Shown: positions 12,737-25,617 of the stretch, piece after piece
Numbering within the stretch: the stretch's first letter is position 1
How the letters are laid out: each line of letters starts with the position of its first letter
Assembly (NCBI RefSeq): GCF_023278565.1
Contig: NC_064677.1
Coordinates: forward strand, 1,426,001 to 1,490,000
Length of the DNA stretch: 64,000 nt
Direction of reading: 5' to 3'
DNA from: Colletotrichum lupini
Taxonomy: Eukaryota > Ascomycota > Sordariomycetes > Glomerellales > Glomerellaceae
Notes under the pieces: model-generated
Database searches by the model: none
Seen by the model: only the letters and a program-made list of their open reading frames with translations
What the model was told of the DNA's origin: nothing
Position numbers and translations under genes: made by a program

Positions 12737-15700
12737 CGCAACAATGATATGGTTTTCGCTGTGGTACCAAATGGTGTTGTGATCAAATCATGACGGAAGT
12801 GAAGGCGTCCAAGGACTCGTGGGGGTGCGTTCCGGTGAACACCAAAGTCGGGAAGACCAGCAGTACGAGATTGGGCAGAAGAAGGGACGAGAGAAAATCG
12901 TGCAACCATGAGAGGGGGAAATACCTGGGAAGGATAACAAATATGGATGAGGGTACGGCTCGGATCAGCCGCCGGGGAGGACGGGGCGTCGTCGTGCAAG
13001 CCACAGCGGAGATGGCAAAGTAGCCTTCCGGGTGCGGACAAGTCGGCCCAGACCACTGGGGCCGTCATCTGAAAGACTGCCTGATGCTGGGAGGGGAAGG
13101 GGGTGGAGGGGGTGGGCGTGTTCAAGTGTCATTCACTCACACGCTTTCTACGGTATCCCACGTTTTCCATCCGACCTATGACTGCCTTGGGTGGGAAGGC
13201 CATGGTTTCCTGGTGTGACTTTACGGCTAAACCCTGAACTGAAGGACAAGGTCTCAGATGCCCGCGGACAGATGCCCTGCAGATAGGTTTCCACTTCTCT
13301 GGCTGAGGTGCTGTCAACGCCCCAGAATTTGAATCGAGGGGACGATCGGAGCCGGGCAAAGGCCTGAAGTGTGTGTGGATTGGTCGGTCGTTCGCTTAGT
13401 TAAAGTTTGAGAACCTTCACGAGGACGACTTCCCTCTTCTGGAAATCGAAAGGCCAAGCACACATGTCAAGACCGCCGAGGGAGGCTCGCCGTCCGTATT
13501 CTGGTGTTGGCGAAAATGAGAAGTGGTTTAACCGAATGCGGCTCAAAAATGCCTTTAAGCCTCTTTTTCTCTCTCGCTCTCTCTCTCTTTTCCGACTACG
13601 CCCCATTCTGCGCCTCAGTAGATGCCGAAGGCACAGTCGAGCTTGACCATAGCTCAGAGACACAACTAGCTCCGACTTAGGCTGTGGCGGCTTGTCGACT
13701 CCATGTCGGATCGGCCGCTAGGCCTCGAGCATCCCTTTCAAGAATGTGTTGGGGCCGGGCATTATCACGTTTCGAGGCATGGCTCGCGCTTGGCACCGCA
13801 ACGCGAGCCCCTCCATTCTTTTGATGTGAAAGTACACTCTTCCCCTTTGCCAGCGACGTGCCGATGATGCCAACGAAGCCTCTTGACGCAAGAAAAAGCC
13901 GGCGTCAAGACACGAGAAGAATTGCCGTTGAACCAAAGTTCTGGGAAAATGAATTCCACTTAGACTGACGATAACTTCAAGGGCAGGTCCCATCACGGCA
14001 TCCCAACCACAGCTCAACCGGACTGTACAGCTTCTTGAGTGTGCCCACCATCTAGGATGGAAGATTCAAGTGCTGTCAATTGACCGACTCGTAGGGCCCA
14101 AGCAATAGCGTAAGCTGACTGTGAACTTGCGTACCATGGGTTCAGGATCGAGACCATTTTCCTGACCTCGAAGGTCTCCTGATGTCGGACTTCCGACTTT
14201 GACAAGTGTTTCCGAGAAACAATATGATGCCATGCGACCGGATATGGATTTGATCTCATCAGAGACACGAAAATCTTCAACGAAAGTTATGAAACCCTTC
14301 CAAGCGCGTTGTCTCTATGTACACGGCTGCCGGGCACGCTTAAACGCACCCGGCATCCGTCAGCTGTTTTCCCCCTCCTCAGTCTTGACCGAAAACGTGT
14401 ATACCCGCTTGGCAGATTCCGAGGTGTGCCATTCATCCGGCAATGATAATGTAGCATTCCTGAGGGGGGTTGAGGGCGACAACAAGAAGACCGGTTTTGT
14501 GTAACCGAGCTTATTATTGACAGGCTGAAGAACTACCTCGAGGAGTAAAATTCATCCATCGTCACACTTTTCATGACAACGGCTCCCCTCGTTTTCGGCG
14601 CTTTTTCGCTGGCTCCTCATGGCCTAGACTTTGCCTGTGTGTATAATGAGTCTGGAACGTGGGACTGGACAATATCTTATCTGATCAACCGTCCTGCGTT
14701 ACGCATCCATTGAACAAGCAACGAGGCATGTACAAGATGTGGAACCTGAGACCCTGGCCGGTTACAGCTCCCTCTTCAAGTCATCTATATGGTTCATACA
14801 TGTGTCTAGACCTCCGGGCCGCCATTTTCGGATCTCCTCCAAGGTTTCTGTGATCGGTAGGATCACGTACAAATGACAAGCAGGTCATAGTATCGACACT
14901 TTTCATTGTTCAAGTTATTTTCAACTCATGTTCTGACTTCATCCATCGAGTGAATTTGTGCTACAAAGAGCAACCACCTGCTGATCCTCCATCATTATCC
15001 GGACTATCGGAGCTAAGAGGGCAAATTAACTTGAACGTATCATCGTGTCCACCATAGATATGGGCGTAGGCTACAGGCGAAGGGTCGAAGGCTAAAACGC
15101 CAACAGCCGAGCCTGGATGACACCTCCCCGTGTCCAGGGTTTATCTATGCCCTGATCAGTACACTTGACGGGGTATAAACTCGATCCGGAAACCTGTGTG
15201 GCACTACTACTTTGGCAGTAGCTGCCCCCCCTGGTCTGGGCGTTTATCCTTCCCCGTAAAGAAGACTTCGACTCTAAGACTCGGGCCCTCCTCCGATCCA
15301 CCAATATCATCGAGGCAAAGCTCAATAAGGCTAGCCATCCGGCTTTTGTCCCCCTGTGGGAGGTTCCGTGGTCGACGACTGTATTCAGCTGAGTACTTGA
15401 ATAATTAACCCAACCCTCAAAGGCTGTAGTCTCGGGATGAAGGTTTAATTCTCATGTCCGGTGGTCCGATACGATCGTGGAGAAGATACTCGCGCCTCTT
15501 CTAGCTCCCCCATGTCGCCAAGCTCGACAGATCTATCAAGTGAATCAAACTGATGACAGAAGATTGTTCCACTTATCAATAACTAGAGTAGGGGTTCTAG
15601 CCCGGTCTTTCGGCCACTTCCGCTCGTGTGTAATGTGATTTGGGTCGTGGCTGTTTGCTTCGTAAATCGTATTAAGTATTAAGTTCGTAAAGATCATATC

Positions 15701-16180
15701 TTGCTGACCTCCTTTACCTCAAACTACCAGCTAACGAAGGGTGTTAGTGTGATGATTTCAGTCACGCTTCAAGCCTTGAGTAGCCTGAATGTTGCTCCAT
15801 TGACAGGCTCGATCCGTAGGCTACCTTACTAGTATGGCAATGGCTTTTTGACTCATCGAAGGTGATCACCTTCCTTGGCACAATTCGTTTCTTAAACTTG
15901 CGCAGCTGACATAAATGTTCACGCCCCAACACATACATCAAGTTCATACGATACTCATGTGAGAAGGAACAAAGTGCTAGAGGTAATAAAGGTTCCAGCC
16001 CTAATTGCCTTGGTAAGGCGATGCTACATATACAATTATCTTTCATTTCGTGACTAGTATTAGCCGCAGTCCAGGTTTCTACCATTCACAACGACGATAC
16101 TTATATCCCAAGACCTTATGATAGGTACCTTACTTAGTAAGTAAGTATCTCAGATAGATATAGCAACTAAACGATGACTC

Positions 16181-16197
16181 GAGTGTGTGTGTGTGTT
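16181..16197. repeat. (GT)n microsatellite
   Basis: Short run of GT dinucleotides following GACTCGA, in non-coding DNA. Confidence 0.9.
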
Positions 16198-16337
16198 GTC
16201 ATCTCCGGAGTTCGCTCAATAACCTCGGGGACTAATACAAAAGCTTCAGTAGGGCTGGGGCATGGAGGACGAAGTCATCACCGCTGAGCGGGCTCACTGA
16301 GAGCTCAATCTTTCTACCAGTTCAGGTCGCTTAATAA

Positions 16338-16351
16338 CCCCCCCCCCCCCC
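16338..16351. repeat. Poly-C run of 14
   Basis: Fourteen consecutive C bases in non-coding DNA. The exact length may be affected by sequencing error. Confidence 0.85.
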
Positions 16352-19300
16352 AAGTAACCGGCCTTTCCAACGCAGTCAAATTGATATCATATTGACCCCT
16401 ATAAGTAGTTGTGTGTCGATTGCAGCACTCCATCATTTCGTCACAACCGCCAACACTACCTCGTCTTGATTCGTGCTATAAACACGTCTCCCAATGTGCG
16501 AGGGGTTTGGATATAATATAGAGCCTGTTTATCTGTGATAAGGTATATAATAAAACGCTTTACCGAGAGTAACCCGAGCCATCAGCAAAGGCAGAAAAGA
16601 GACTAAATACGACGGGACACGACCTCCCTCGTAATTGCCCCTTTTTCACCATTACCACACTCACATAGTGTACATCGAAGCACGTCCTAGTGATGTCGCC
16701 GAAGATATAGGCACTATGTCAGCCTAAGTAAATTCAATGATTTACACGTCAACAGAGCAACCTATCAACCGGCGGTGAGTCCAATAATCATATCAAAGTA
16801 AGTGAGTTTGCACTGTGAAGGAAGGAGGAAATCGTCAAAGCCCATCCATTTCTACCTTCAGGTAAGTGCCCCTAAAGGAACGTAGCTGGATGACAGGGGC
16901 TAAAGGCTGTCTAGAAAGCGCAAATCACCCTCCTTATTGATCTTTTTTTCCTTTTCTTAGAATATTCTGGAGGGTCAAGTGTGTAATTAAACGGCTGTAT
17001 TGACATAGTTGAGTTCTGGGTGGGTCCCCCTTTTCATCCCAACATCCAAGCCGTCAGAACTATGGCCTCTTTCACCTGGATGGCAACCACACAGGGCTCA
17101 TCCAACATCTCTATTTACAACTTTTTTCTCAATGTGTACCAGCCCTGGGGGACGCCCCGCGAACGCCATAGCCGAGCGTTTAAATACAGAGCAGAAAACC
17201 CCCTAGGGGGGGTGGGATTTTCATAGGGCCAAGGTTCAACCCCTTAGCCCGAACTTTTAGGAGAAATCTTCTAGAAATCTTTTACTTTTAGTGAGTGCAT
17301 GACTTTCATTCAAAATGTGCATGTTTTGTTGTCATTCTGCTTTATTTTGTGTTTAATAGAATTTCATGGTTTGTTGTATCCGCGGAGGGGCGAGCCAAAG
17401 ACTTTCACGAGCATGTCGTTTGCCGTCAGTCATACTGTAATGATTGGCAAATGATAGAAGGAATTTATGGGCTTTCCATTTATTCCTTCTTCCATATAAG
17501 AGTCCTACGTAATTCAACATACGTTTACTGAGCTTCGTACAGGCCGAGAGGTTTCCCTACTGACATGTATACCAAATTTTAGACGACTTCAACCGCTGCT
17601 TAGTAAGGAAACGCCACTGACTGTCATACTAAGTCCTGTTATTATTAGCTCTGCAATGGCAGAATCGGCGCACTAACCCTCGTGCACCATCTCGACTGGA
17701 CCTCTACTCCCACCTTATCTCTTTGCACAAAATCGACTGTAACCCTGATGTAGGTGTACACCTTTCTTCATATGTGCCAGTAGGTCGTCCGCGAATTCGA
17801 TTCAATATCTAATGGCAGCTTACGGCCTCGGATACGCATTGCGACTGGGTGAGCGGGAAGCTTACGTGTATTCTTTGATAGTCTCAGTCAAGATTCTGGC
17901 GCCACCCCAGACCGTGATTTATTCCAGGTGTCCCGAAAGGCCGAGGCTTGGTGTCTCGGGTGGACAAAGACTGAAGAATCTGCAAGACTTTGTGCTACAT
18001 ACGCTCTCAGTCAACAAACGGTGGGATAAGACAAAGTTTTATTGCCTCCACTCCCACTATATCTCTGTCTATGTAGGAAGGTATCGTTCAAATCCCTTTG
18101 ATTAAGGTAAGAAAAGGACTCTGACAATGTATAGTTTGATAGACATTGTTTGCTCATAGTTGGATCAACTTCAGGTTGGCATACCTTAGCTTTACTCGTC
18201 GACCACGACCGTAGTCTCATGAGCACCAATGGCTGTTGCAACAAAAGCAAGGGACTAGCGACATGTATTAGTTAAGCGGACGCACCATCGGCGGTTGCCT
18301 CGTAGACATGTAACAGACCACTTGACTTTTAAGGGCACGTGTGTAAGAATTTCTCATTGCTTCAAGTCGAAGCGGAACGGTTACGCCTTAATCTTCTGAT
18401 TCCATGTAAAGTCTTATGTTATCTAGTGGGACGTTGCAACTTACACGCTTTGGCGCCATCTATGGGAGCTGCAATCAAGGGTCTTCTATTCACGAAATCT
18501 TTGGTATCAGACGGTCTGGTCAGGTTGACAGCATCGAACGCACGGCCCCAAAGCGCCAATCACTGAAACTTACTATGCCAGCGGTTGTAGATCCTTCATG
18601 CCATTTCTATCTTGATTGCCCAGAAATGCTGGGGGGGTGTTCGAAGGTGAGAATAATCCCTCGAGATTGTCTCAGTTGGGAGGATGATTGTTGTTGTAAC
18701 AAATCTGGGCCCATTTTTGCGTCCATCCCTTCCCAGCCTGCCGGTAAACGAGCACTGCCCACGTACCCGAGTGCTGTCTGAGCGCCTTTTGGGGGCTGTT
18801 GAGCTTGGGAATTTGGCCCGCGGATTGCTGATGTCCTCGACGATTGTTCTGAATTAGAAACAAGTCACTGTTTGTTGGACACATGTATTCAAGGGAGACT
18901 GTCGCCGGGAGAGGAGACCAGCCCTACTGAGCTGTGAGCAGGGGGCTTGGGTGGAAGGACCCAAAGAATGCAGCTCCCGCCAAGTTTCCCATTTAACCCA
19001 CGAAGAAATAGTTCGAGACCCGACTCCCTTAGATGGCGAGCCCGTGTCACAGGTTGCATCTTCGGTTTGGTTATCACTCACTTATTCCCCGTAACAGGAT
19101 GAGTTGACCAAACTCATTCATGGATAGAATGGTTCCACTCACGGTAGCCAGCTCTATCCGTAGAACGAGACCCTGAACTCCACACGATGAATCCTTGCAA
19201 CTCGGCGCGCATATGGAGACGAGATACCTAGGTGGACCCATGGGATGTCGTAAGAGGAGCGTGACTAGCATGCCCCCAGTGACATTCAAGAATTGCTAGG

Positions 19301-19571
19301 GCAAAAGGGAGGGTAAAAAAGTGAAATACCTAGCTTCCCGCACTAGCAGGCATGGGGCCAGGCCTTTTCGAATTATTCGTGAATCCAGAGCGCGCAACAG
19401 CAACGTGACACAGCGGTTTTCGGTCTCAGAATGCCCGGGACATTCTCGAGTGTCTGTTTGGACTCTTCCGTCATGGATTACTCCAACGAGACAGTGCAGT
19501 GGCTGCCATCCTTGATTATGAGTGGTCGGAGGTTGCACCGAGAGACATACTAGCCCAGCCACGGGAGGGCA

Positions 19572-19637
19572 GGAGAGTGAGAGTGAGAGTGAGACTCACT
19601 GGGAAGCTGAGAGTGAGAGTGAGAGTGAAAAGTGAGA
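19572..19637. repeat. GTGAGA hexamer repeat, interrupted
   Basis: Two arrays of tandem GTGAGA/GAGAGT are separated by about 20 bp, roughly 0.4 kb upstream of the bZIP start. They create a spurious RVRVRV frame in a chance ORF at 19499-20095. Confidence 0.85.
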
Positions 19638-20025
19638 AATGCCATGTTTGGGGCCATGGAGCTTGGGCTCCCACTAGACCCGCTGTGGATACACATGAAG
19701 CCCGTCTGATTTGCCAATCAGATTTTAGCGCCTACGGAAAACTCAGACAAGTAGGCGCGGATTGGCTGACTGGTGATATTAGTCATCGGCAGACCAGAAC
19801 GAGCGGGTTTGCTGGCCGACGCGGGCTGGTTCTTTTTTTTTTTTTGGTTCCTTTTTTTTCCCATGGTGTTTGTCACCACCTCCCACCCCCCGACCGTCCA
19901 ACCACCACGAAAAAAACATCACAGCAGGTTGTTTTTCTAAACCTGCCTCACCGCCCACCGAATGTTCGTCTCCGCGTCCATACCCTCCCGGGATCTTCGG
20001 ATGGAACAGGCCAACAGTCAACACC

Positions 20026-21102
20026 ATGTCTTCGGAGCAAGATTATCAAGATCTTTTCGGTCCTCAAGCTAAGAGGGCTAAACGTGGTCGAGTAAGTCGA
20101 TGGGGTCGAACCTCTTTTCTGTGTGATTCCCGTTCCCTTACCGGGGTCCGGGTGACATGCCAGGAAAAAAAAAAAAAAACTTCTTTGGACTTCAGCTAAA
20201 ATTTCATCTCTTCTCTCTCGACGACGAAAACTGACTTCTTACTCGAGCAACAGCTCCAGACCGACAAGTCCGCGAATGCCATTCGAATACGCGATAATCA
20301 ACGACGATCACGCGCCCGCCACAAAGAGTTTGTCGACGAGTTGCAGCGTAAGGTCCAGGACTACGAGAAGCGGGGGACTCAGGCCTCTTTGCAGATGCAA
20401 AAGGCTGCTCGAGACGTCGCCTTTGAGAACTCACGACTCGCGACCGAGAATACTCGTCTGCGCGCCCTGCTCGTCAGCAAAGGCGTATCGAATGGAGAGG
20501 TGGACGCACACTTGCGATCATTCGATGACGAAGGTAGCAAGGGCTCGCCTAGTGCGTCAAACATAACGACACTCGCTCCCATCCTCAATACACCCATCCT
20601 CCTCGAGCCATCACCGACCCAATTGCCTCCGCTACAAGAACACTTTGGCAAGGCGAGCTTCTCGTCTGAGACGGAGAACGAGCACCTCGCATCCAAGAGG
20701 AAATTCGGAGACTCGCTGCTCCCGCCGGTGCTCACCCTTACTCCAACTCCAGATGTCCAACAAGCTTCCCATCTAGACAGGCTCGCCGTGCTCGCCGACG
20801 CTAGTCTCAATCGCTCCTCCCAAACTGGCTCGGCACCCAACACTGTCTCGGAACCGTCCAGGAGCCCGCATCCCTATCATCGCCGTAGTGAGACACCTCC
20901 CCGTCCCTTGGAATCCCATCAGCAGCTCCCACCAGCTGCCTCGCCGCTGGAAATGTCTTGTAATGCTGCTGCACGCATCATTGCCGATATGCAAGGACAC
21001 GGCGACGATCGGGCTACTCGACTGGCTTTGGGCTGCGGCGTCCAGGATGAAGAATGTTTTGTCAGAAACACGTCTGTCTTCCGAATGCTCGACCATCGAT
21101 GA
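20026..21102 (+). CDS. bZIP transcription factor
   Basis: Two exons, 20026-20091 and 20254-21102, joined in phase 0, give 304 residues. The start is ATG in ACACCATGTC, followed by MSSEQDYQDLFGPQ. The basic region directly follows the splice (RIRDNQRRSRARHKEFVDEL, about residues 31-50), with the N-x7-R/K arrangement of bZIP proteins. A leucine/hydrophobic heptad coiled coil continues to about residue 95. The middle is low-complexity, Pro/Ser-rich and probably disordered. The end (NAAARIIADMQGHG ... CFVRNTSVFRMLD) is a conserved tail I associate with a fungal bZIP family of unknown role. It should bind DNA as a dimer in the nucleus; targets cannot be inferred. The 162-nt intron carries a long poly-A run and is longer than its neighbours. 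A different acceptor near 20195 is possible but breaks the frame. Confidence 0.85.
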
Positions 21103-22338
21103 TGAGGCCAGCTCAAATGATCAACCAGCTCGCGACAGGCCACGGCTCCTGTGTCGTTGACCCATGGCACCTTGTGTGCTATCTGTGCAACTCTACTCAG
21201 TTATTTTTGTCGTTGGTATGGGTATCCCGCGCGACAACAACGCGTGTGGCTATTCGAAGACGCAGCTCCAAGGGCCTCGGCTGCGCCTTGATACCGTCAG
21301 TCTATCTGCTCTAAAGCTGATGGAACCGGCCGAGTGCGACTGGCGAAAGTTTGTTCCTCACTCGGTAGTATCCATCGACGGGCCTTGTAGGCAGACCTAA
21401 CAAGTGCGCTCGACACTGCTTGGCACATAAACATGGCCAATAACAGAGACCGAGGATAGACCGCACAAGCTGAGGGCAGTCTCACGAGCTACACGGCAGA
21501 CTGACTGATCGCGTTTGAGAGAGACCCCCTCCGCGACACTTGGGCAGACATGCTTCGCTCGAATTTGATACCCTCGTCTTTCTCTGTCTCTATGTGCCTG
21601 AATGCTCTTCAAGCAACATACCAATCGAAGATCGATTAGTTGTATTGTTTACTGTGGAGAGTCTTCGGGGTTGAGGAAGCTTGCATTGTGCTTCATCCTG
21701 CGATCGCTCCGGAAGCGCTCAGGAAGCAGTCGACGACCTTCACTCGTTGCGTTTCGGCGGTGTACCTGTTCGAGTTGTCAAAGACACCGCGCCGAAGCAG
21801 CTTGTGGACTCATCGCGTCCTGGGCTACCGCGCGACTGTGCCAAGCATGGCTTGAGCGAACCCATGAATCTCGAATCATGGCAATGACGAATGATGCATC
21901 CTAGAGCGACACCCTTCGAGTAATTGTTACCTATCTGTACATGTAATCTTATAATGTAAAAGGCCACGAAGCCATGCCCTCGTCACTGCCTACTTTAAGC
22001 TGAGCTATATACTTGCCATCTTTCATACCTACATGTGCCAAGTATATGCATGTGTGCCTTTTCTGTTTTCTTTCTTTTTCTGCTGGCACTTCTTGTCCAG
22101 CCTTCGACTTTCATACTCCCTCTCGATCCTAGCACGACATATTGACTATTTATTCGTTTGCTTCACCGCCATGCTTTCGATTGAAGGAGTGAGATTGAAG
22201 TTTGTATGCCTTACTGGCCATATCAATCAGGCAAGGTTCCCATTTATCTCATCCAAGAGATGCCATTCCTAGGAACTTCTTCGCGACACCCGCTCTCCCT
22301 CATTCAATTACCCATACCTCGCTACACAAGCTTACGTC
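21103..22338. other. Intergenic region between convergent bZIP and oxidase genes
   Basis: No gene is supported. Several short overlapping open frames lack domains or splice patterns. It must hold the 3' ends of the bZIP (plus) and FAD oxidase (minus) transcripts. Composition is normal. Confidence 0.55.
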
Positions 22339-23897
22339 CTATTCAGCAGGTCTGATAGACTGCACGAATCGAAACAAATTCGTCGGATCATAATCAGCCT
22401 TGACCCACTCCAACCTATTCAGATTACTCCCCCAATACAACCGCACCGCCTCGCTCTCACTGATCTGAGAATCTGGATAGTTCGCATACATCCCCCACTG
22501 ATCACTGCCCAGCCCCTTGGCAATACTCTGCCTCAACCCCTGGAGCAGCGCGAACCCGTCGGAGGGATACGTCTGGCTCGTCGAGACGCCATCCTTGAGC
22601 TGGAAGAGAAGCATCTTGTCGCGGTGGACGTAGGCAGTATCGTTGGTCTTGGGCCGCGCCACGGCTGAGTTTGCGCCCCCGTGGAAGTTCATGTGCATGT
22701 ACCAGGACCGGGTTGCGGTGAGGCCGTTCTTAGCGATGGCGTCAACGAGGGATTGGAAGGTCGTTTTTGTAAGCGCGGGTGTTGTGAGGCTTGACGCGTA
22801 GGAGTTGTCGTGCTGTTGACCGCGTTAGTAGGTCTCCCCCCTTTTGCAGCTTCGGTGTGCAAGGTGCAAGTTACCTCGTTGTATGTTGCCGTCGTCACGT
22901 CGATATCCGTCACACCCGCATAGTGCTTGATAAAGTCGATCCATCCAACAGTCTTGGAACTAGACACTTTCGCACCAATCTTTGCAAGCAAAGGTTGCAG
23001 CGCCGCGCGAAAGCCCGCATCATCGCCAACATACGCGCCGTTCAGATAACTCCCGTCGTTGTTAAACGTCGTCGACATCGTCAGCTCCGCCGGCATAGTC
23101 TTTGCGAATTCCTGCGTATCCAGAAGAACCTGTGGCAGCTTCGCCGTATCCCAGGCAAGATCTATATCGAAATACGTCACCTTCTCCGGCGCGGCAAAGG
23201 TGTTAAATTCCAGTTCTGCGACGATGACCATTGAGGAGCCCGCACCGCGGATGGACCAGAAGAGGTTGGGACGCTCCGTCGCTGAACAGCGCGTGATTGT
23301 GCCGTTGGCGAGGACGACTGTCGCAGCTTTGATCCAGTCTGTTGCGAGGCCGTAGGTGTGGGAGACCATGCCATGACCTCCGTGGAGGGCGTGGCCGCTC
23401 ACTCCAACGCTGAGATACGCGTAAGCCAAGCTCCAAGTATCGTTGATCATTCAGATTGACGCTCACGCTGGGCAAGTTCCATGCGATATCGCCCTCTTCC
23501 CCTGATTATACAGCTCCGTCGCTACGTGTCCCAACCGCGCCCCAGCCTGGACCTTGGCCGTCCCGTCGCTCGCCACAGTCACGCTGTACATGCGGTCTAG
23601 GTTAATCACAAGATGTCCATCTTCGCCGCCGTACCCAGTCGAGATGTAGCTGTGTCCGCCGCTCTTTGCGCTGACCCTGACACCGCTCTTGGAACCGCAT
23701 GTTACCGCGGAGGCGATTTGGGCATTTGTGGTCGGCACGGCGACGAGAAGTGGCTTAACGGGGACGCGAAGGTTGTATGGCGTCGGGGTTGAGGACGCGA
23801 TGGGCACGGAAGCGGTGCGGAGGCAGGCCGTGAGGTCGTCGAGGGGTGCGCTGAGGGCTAGAGTCGCTTGGACTAGGAGAGCTATGGCGAGATGCAT
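22339..23897 (-). CDS. Secreted FAD-linked oxidoreductase, berberine-bridge-enzyme/glucooligosaccharide-oxidase type
   Basis: Three exons on the minus strand, 23897-23467, 23409-22875 and 22812-22339, give 479 residues. A signal peptide (about 1-17, ending ALSA) precedes a PCMH FAD-binding domain and a C-terminal BBE domain ending [21 protein letters not shown]82 in KSGGHSY and C142 in HGTCP sit 60 residues apart. In this family the corresponding pair anchors FAD by two covalent bonds. The family oxidises sugars, alkaloids or other secondary alcohols and gives hydrogen peroxide; the substrate here is unknown. Introns are 57 and 62 nt and both restore family sequence ([25 protein letters not shown]). 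No secondary-metabolism core gene is visible next to it, so cluster membership is unsupported. Confidence 0.88.
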
Positions 23898-24938
23898 TTT
23901 GGCGATTTCTCGAGTCTTCCATCACTTTTTACAACGTTTGCTGACGATGTCTCAGCCGGGGAAACTTCCTCACTTATAGTTCTCTTAAAAAGACCTCTGC
24001 ATCACGCCAGAGTCTTGGCAATCTGATCATAGGTGTTCTCACCTTCCCACACGACCTGCGCCGAGTCTTTCTCCCGAGCTGGGGTTCCAATTCATACATA
24101 GTAGGTGAGCTTGATTTACCTCACTTCATGATCGTCGTTAGGTGGTTTCAGCTACTGGGTAATACGTGCATCGATTCTTTCTCGTTCCTAGGATCCTGGT
24201 CCTTCCCCGGCGTGGCTGCATAGCATTCTCGCCCCGTCCCAACGAGAGCCTGCAGGTCGGGTACGCTGCATGTCAGCTCGTGTATGCGCGTCTCAGCCCA
24301 TGAGATTTCGCTTATGTAAAAGTCATTACTGTTGTAAAAGGACGCTCTGGAACACAATGTAGTGATTATTTGAGAGTGTCAGTTGAAGCGTAGCGATATT
24401 TTGCAATAAAAGGTAATATCACTGGTGATTTTTTGTGTGAGGTTGATGTTATCATCGGCTCAGCATAGAGATTTAATAGTGAAACTGCTTGAATTATTAT
24501 TGCCTGAGTTCAGGATTAACAAGAGACAACTTATACTTCTGAAGTCCTTTGATTCACACTCAAGCGGAAACTTGTGATTGAGCATATCTCCGTTGTTTTC
24601 ACATCCCATCTGAGGGACCTTATCAAGGCATCTTAAGCACCTATCATTTCTGAAGTTCAACATAACTGTTCCATCGTAATTCTACTTGGGGCAACTGGTA
24701 TGTTTTCCAGACTGCGGCAGGCTGGATCGATCTACAGTGCAGAGCCTCAGCTCAAGCGCCAATGGCCTCTTCACTGCAGCCCAACAACTCCTAGGCTGCT
24801 CATCAGGCTGACTGATAGATAATTGACACTCAGGCGGAATTTCCGCGTACATTCAAAAACACTCGAGAATCCTTCATATCGCAACGATTGAAAGATTACT
24901 CAATCGTGGTGCACAACTAGTACCGATCTTTGATAAAA
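23898..24938. other. Intergenic, divergent promoters
   Basis: Between the minus-strand oxidase and the plus-strand gene at 24939. I see no coding frame with family-like sequence and no RNA gene. Composition is normal. Confidence 0.55.
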
Positions 24939-25436
24939 ATGAGTTCACCAAGCCAGCTGATTCCACCTCCACCAGCTGCTTACGTGTCGAGCAAGCATGC
25001 CGGTAGAGCTAACGATGAAGAAAGCGGGAGTCACACCGTCAGCGATCGAAATCACAGTCAACCCTCACCGTCGCATAATATCCTCAGTGCGGACGCGAGC
25101 TCCATCATGTCCTTGTCATCCCGCACTTCGATCTCTCTCCGCCATCAAGCCGTCTCACTAGATGTATTAGGACACAAGATTGTCACCCAGCTCTCAGGGC
25201 TCCAGCGCCAGCACTTAGGGAACATAACAGACCAGGTTGGGGACGAGCTTCTATTTTTCGAAATTCGTCTAGACACCGTAGGTGCACTAGGCCCCATCGA
25301 ACCCCGACGACCTTTGTCACGAGTTATAGCACGCAGTAATGGGCATACGGAGTGTAGTAAAAGTAGCTTAATTATTAAAGTAGAAATAGATAAAAAGAAA
25401 AGGTCTATATATACGATATTTAAAATAGATATATAA
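24939..25436 (+). CDS. 5' part of an uncharacterised gene, truncated by AT-rich element TE4
   Basis: An open frame starts at ATG 24939 (MSSPSQLIPPPPAAYVSS) and stays open to 25436. Normal-composition sequence ends near 25350, so about the last 25-30 codons (from roughly SKSSLIIKVEIDKKKR) are RIP-type element sequence rather than host coding. The authentic part is about 140 residues: a Ser/Pro-rich, probably disordered N-terminus, then a helical stretch (SLDVLGHKIVTQLSGLQRQHL, DQVGDELLFFEIRLDTVG). I do not recognise a family. Its natural 3' end is missing here. It may continue as the exons at 40660-41711 on the far side of the 15-kb AT-rich block, which read in the same direction. That link is inference only. 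Confidence 0.5.
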   Translation: MSSPSQLIPPPPAAYVSSKHAGRANDEESGSHTVSDRNHSQPSPSHNILSADASSIMSLSSRTSISLRHQAVSLDVLGHKIVTQLSGLQRQHLGNITDQVGDELLFFEIRLDTVGALGPIEPRRPLSRVIARSNGHTECSKSSLIIKVEIDKKKRSIYTIFKIDI

Positions 25437-25617
25437 TTTAATACGTAACGGGTACTTTATAAAGTACGATTACTATCCCTATTACGTAATATACCCCCTA
25501 ATTATTACTACTAGGGAGTTATTATACTTAAAATAGAATCTCTAAATACCCTTATAAAGGCCTAATTTAGTTAAGTATAAATAAAATAAAAATAAGCATA
25601 AGGGATATACGTCTTTT

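Larger units (their letters stand above)
12737..20025. other. Gene-poor region of ordinary base composition
   Basis: Over about 7.3 kb no frame on either strand shows a recognisable domain, a chain of splice-consistent exons or family-like sequence. Open frames are 60-120 codons and overlap on both strands, as expected by chance. Composition is not RIP-like, so this is not one of the decayed transposon blocks. It holds the 5' flanks of the receptor (left end) and the bZIP gene (right end), simple repeats at 16.18, 16.34 and 19.57 kb, and homopolymer T/A runs near 19.8 kb. Long non-coding RNAs or decayed genes cannot be excluded by eye. Confidence 0.55.

Noticed and set aside
15762..16085. Minus-strand 107-codon ORF in the gene-poor region
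   Set aside because: No signal, domain, splice partner or codon pattern separates it from chance; overlapping ORFs of similar length occur nearby on both strands.
19499..20095. 198-codon plus-strand ORF upstream of the bZIP gene
   Set aside because: Its length comes from the GTGAGA hexamer repeat and promoter sequence. It overlaps the bZIP first exon in another frame and has no family-like sequence.
22339..25436. Secondary-metabolite gene cluster around the FAD oxidase
   Set aside because: No polyketide synthase, peptide synthetase, terpene synthase, P450 or transporter gene is visible in the window.
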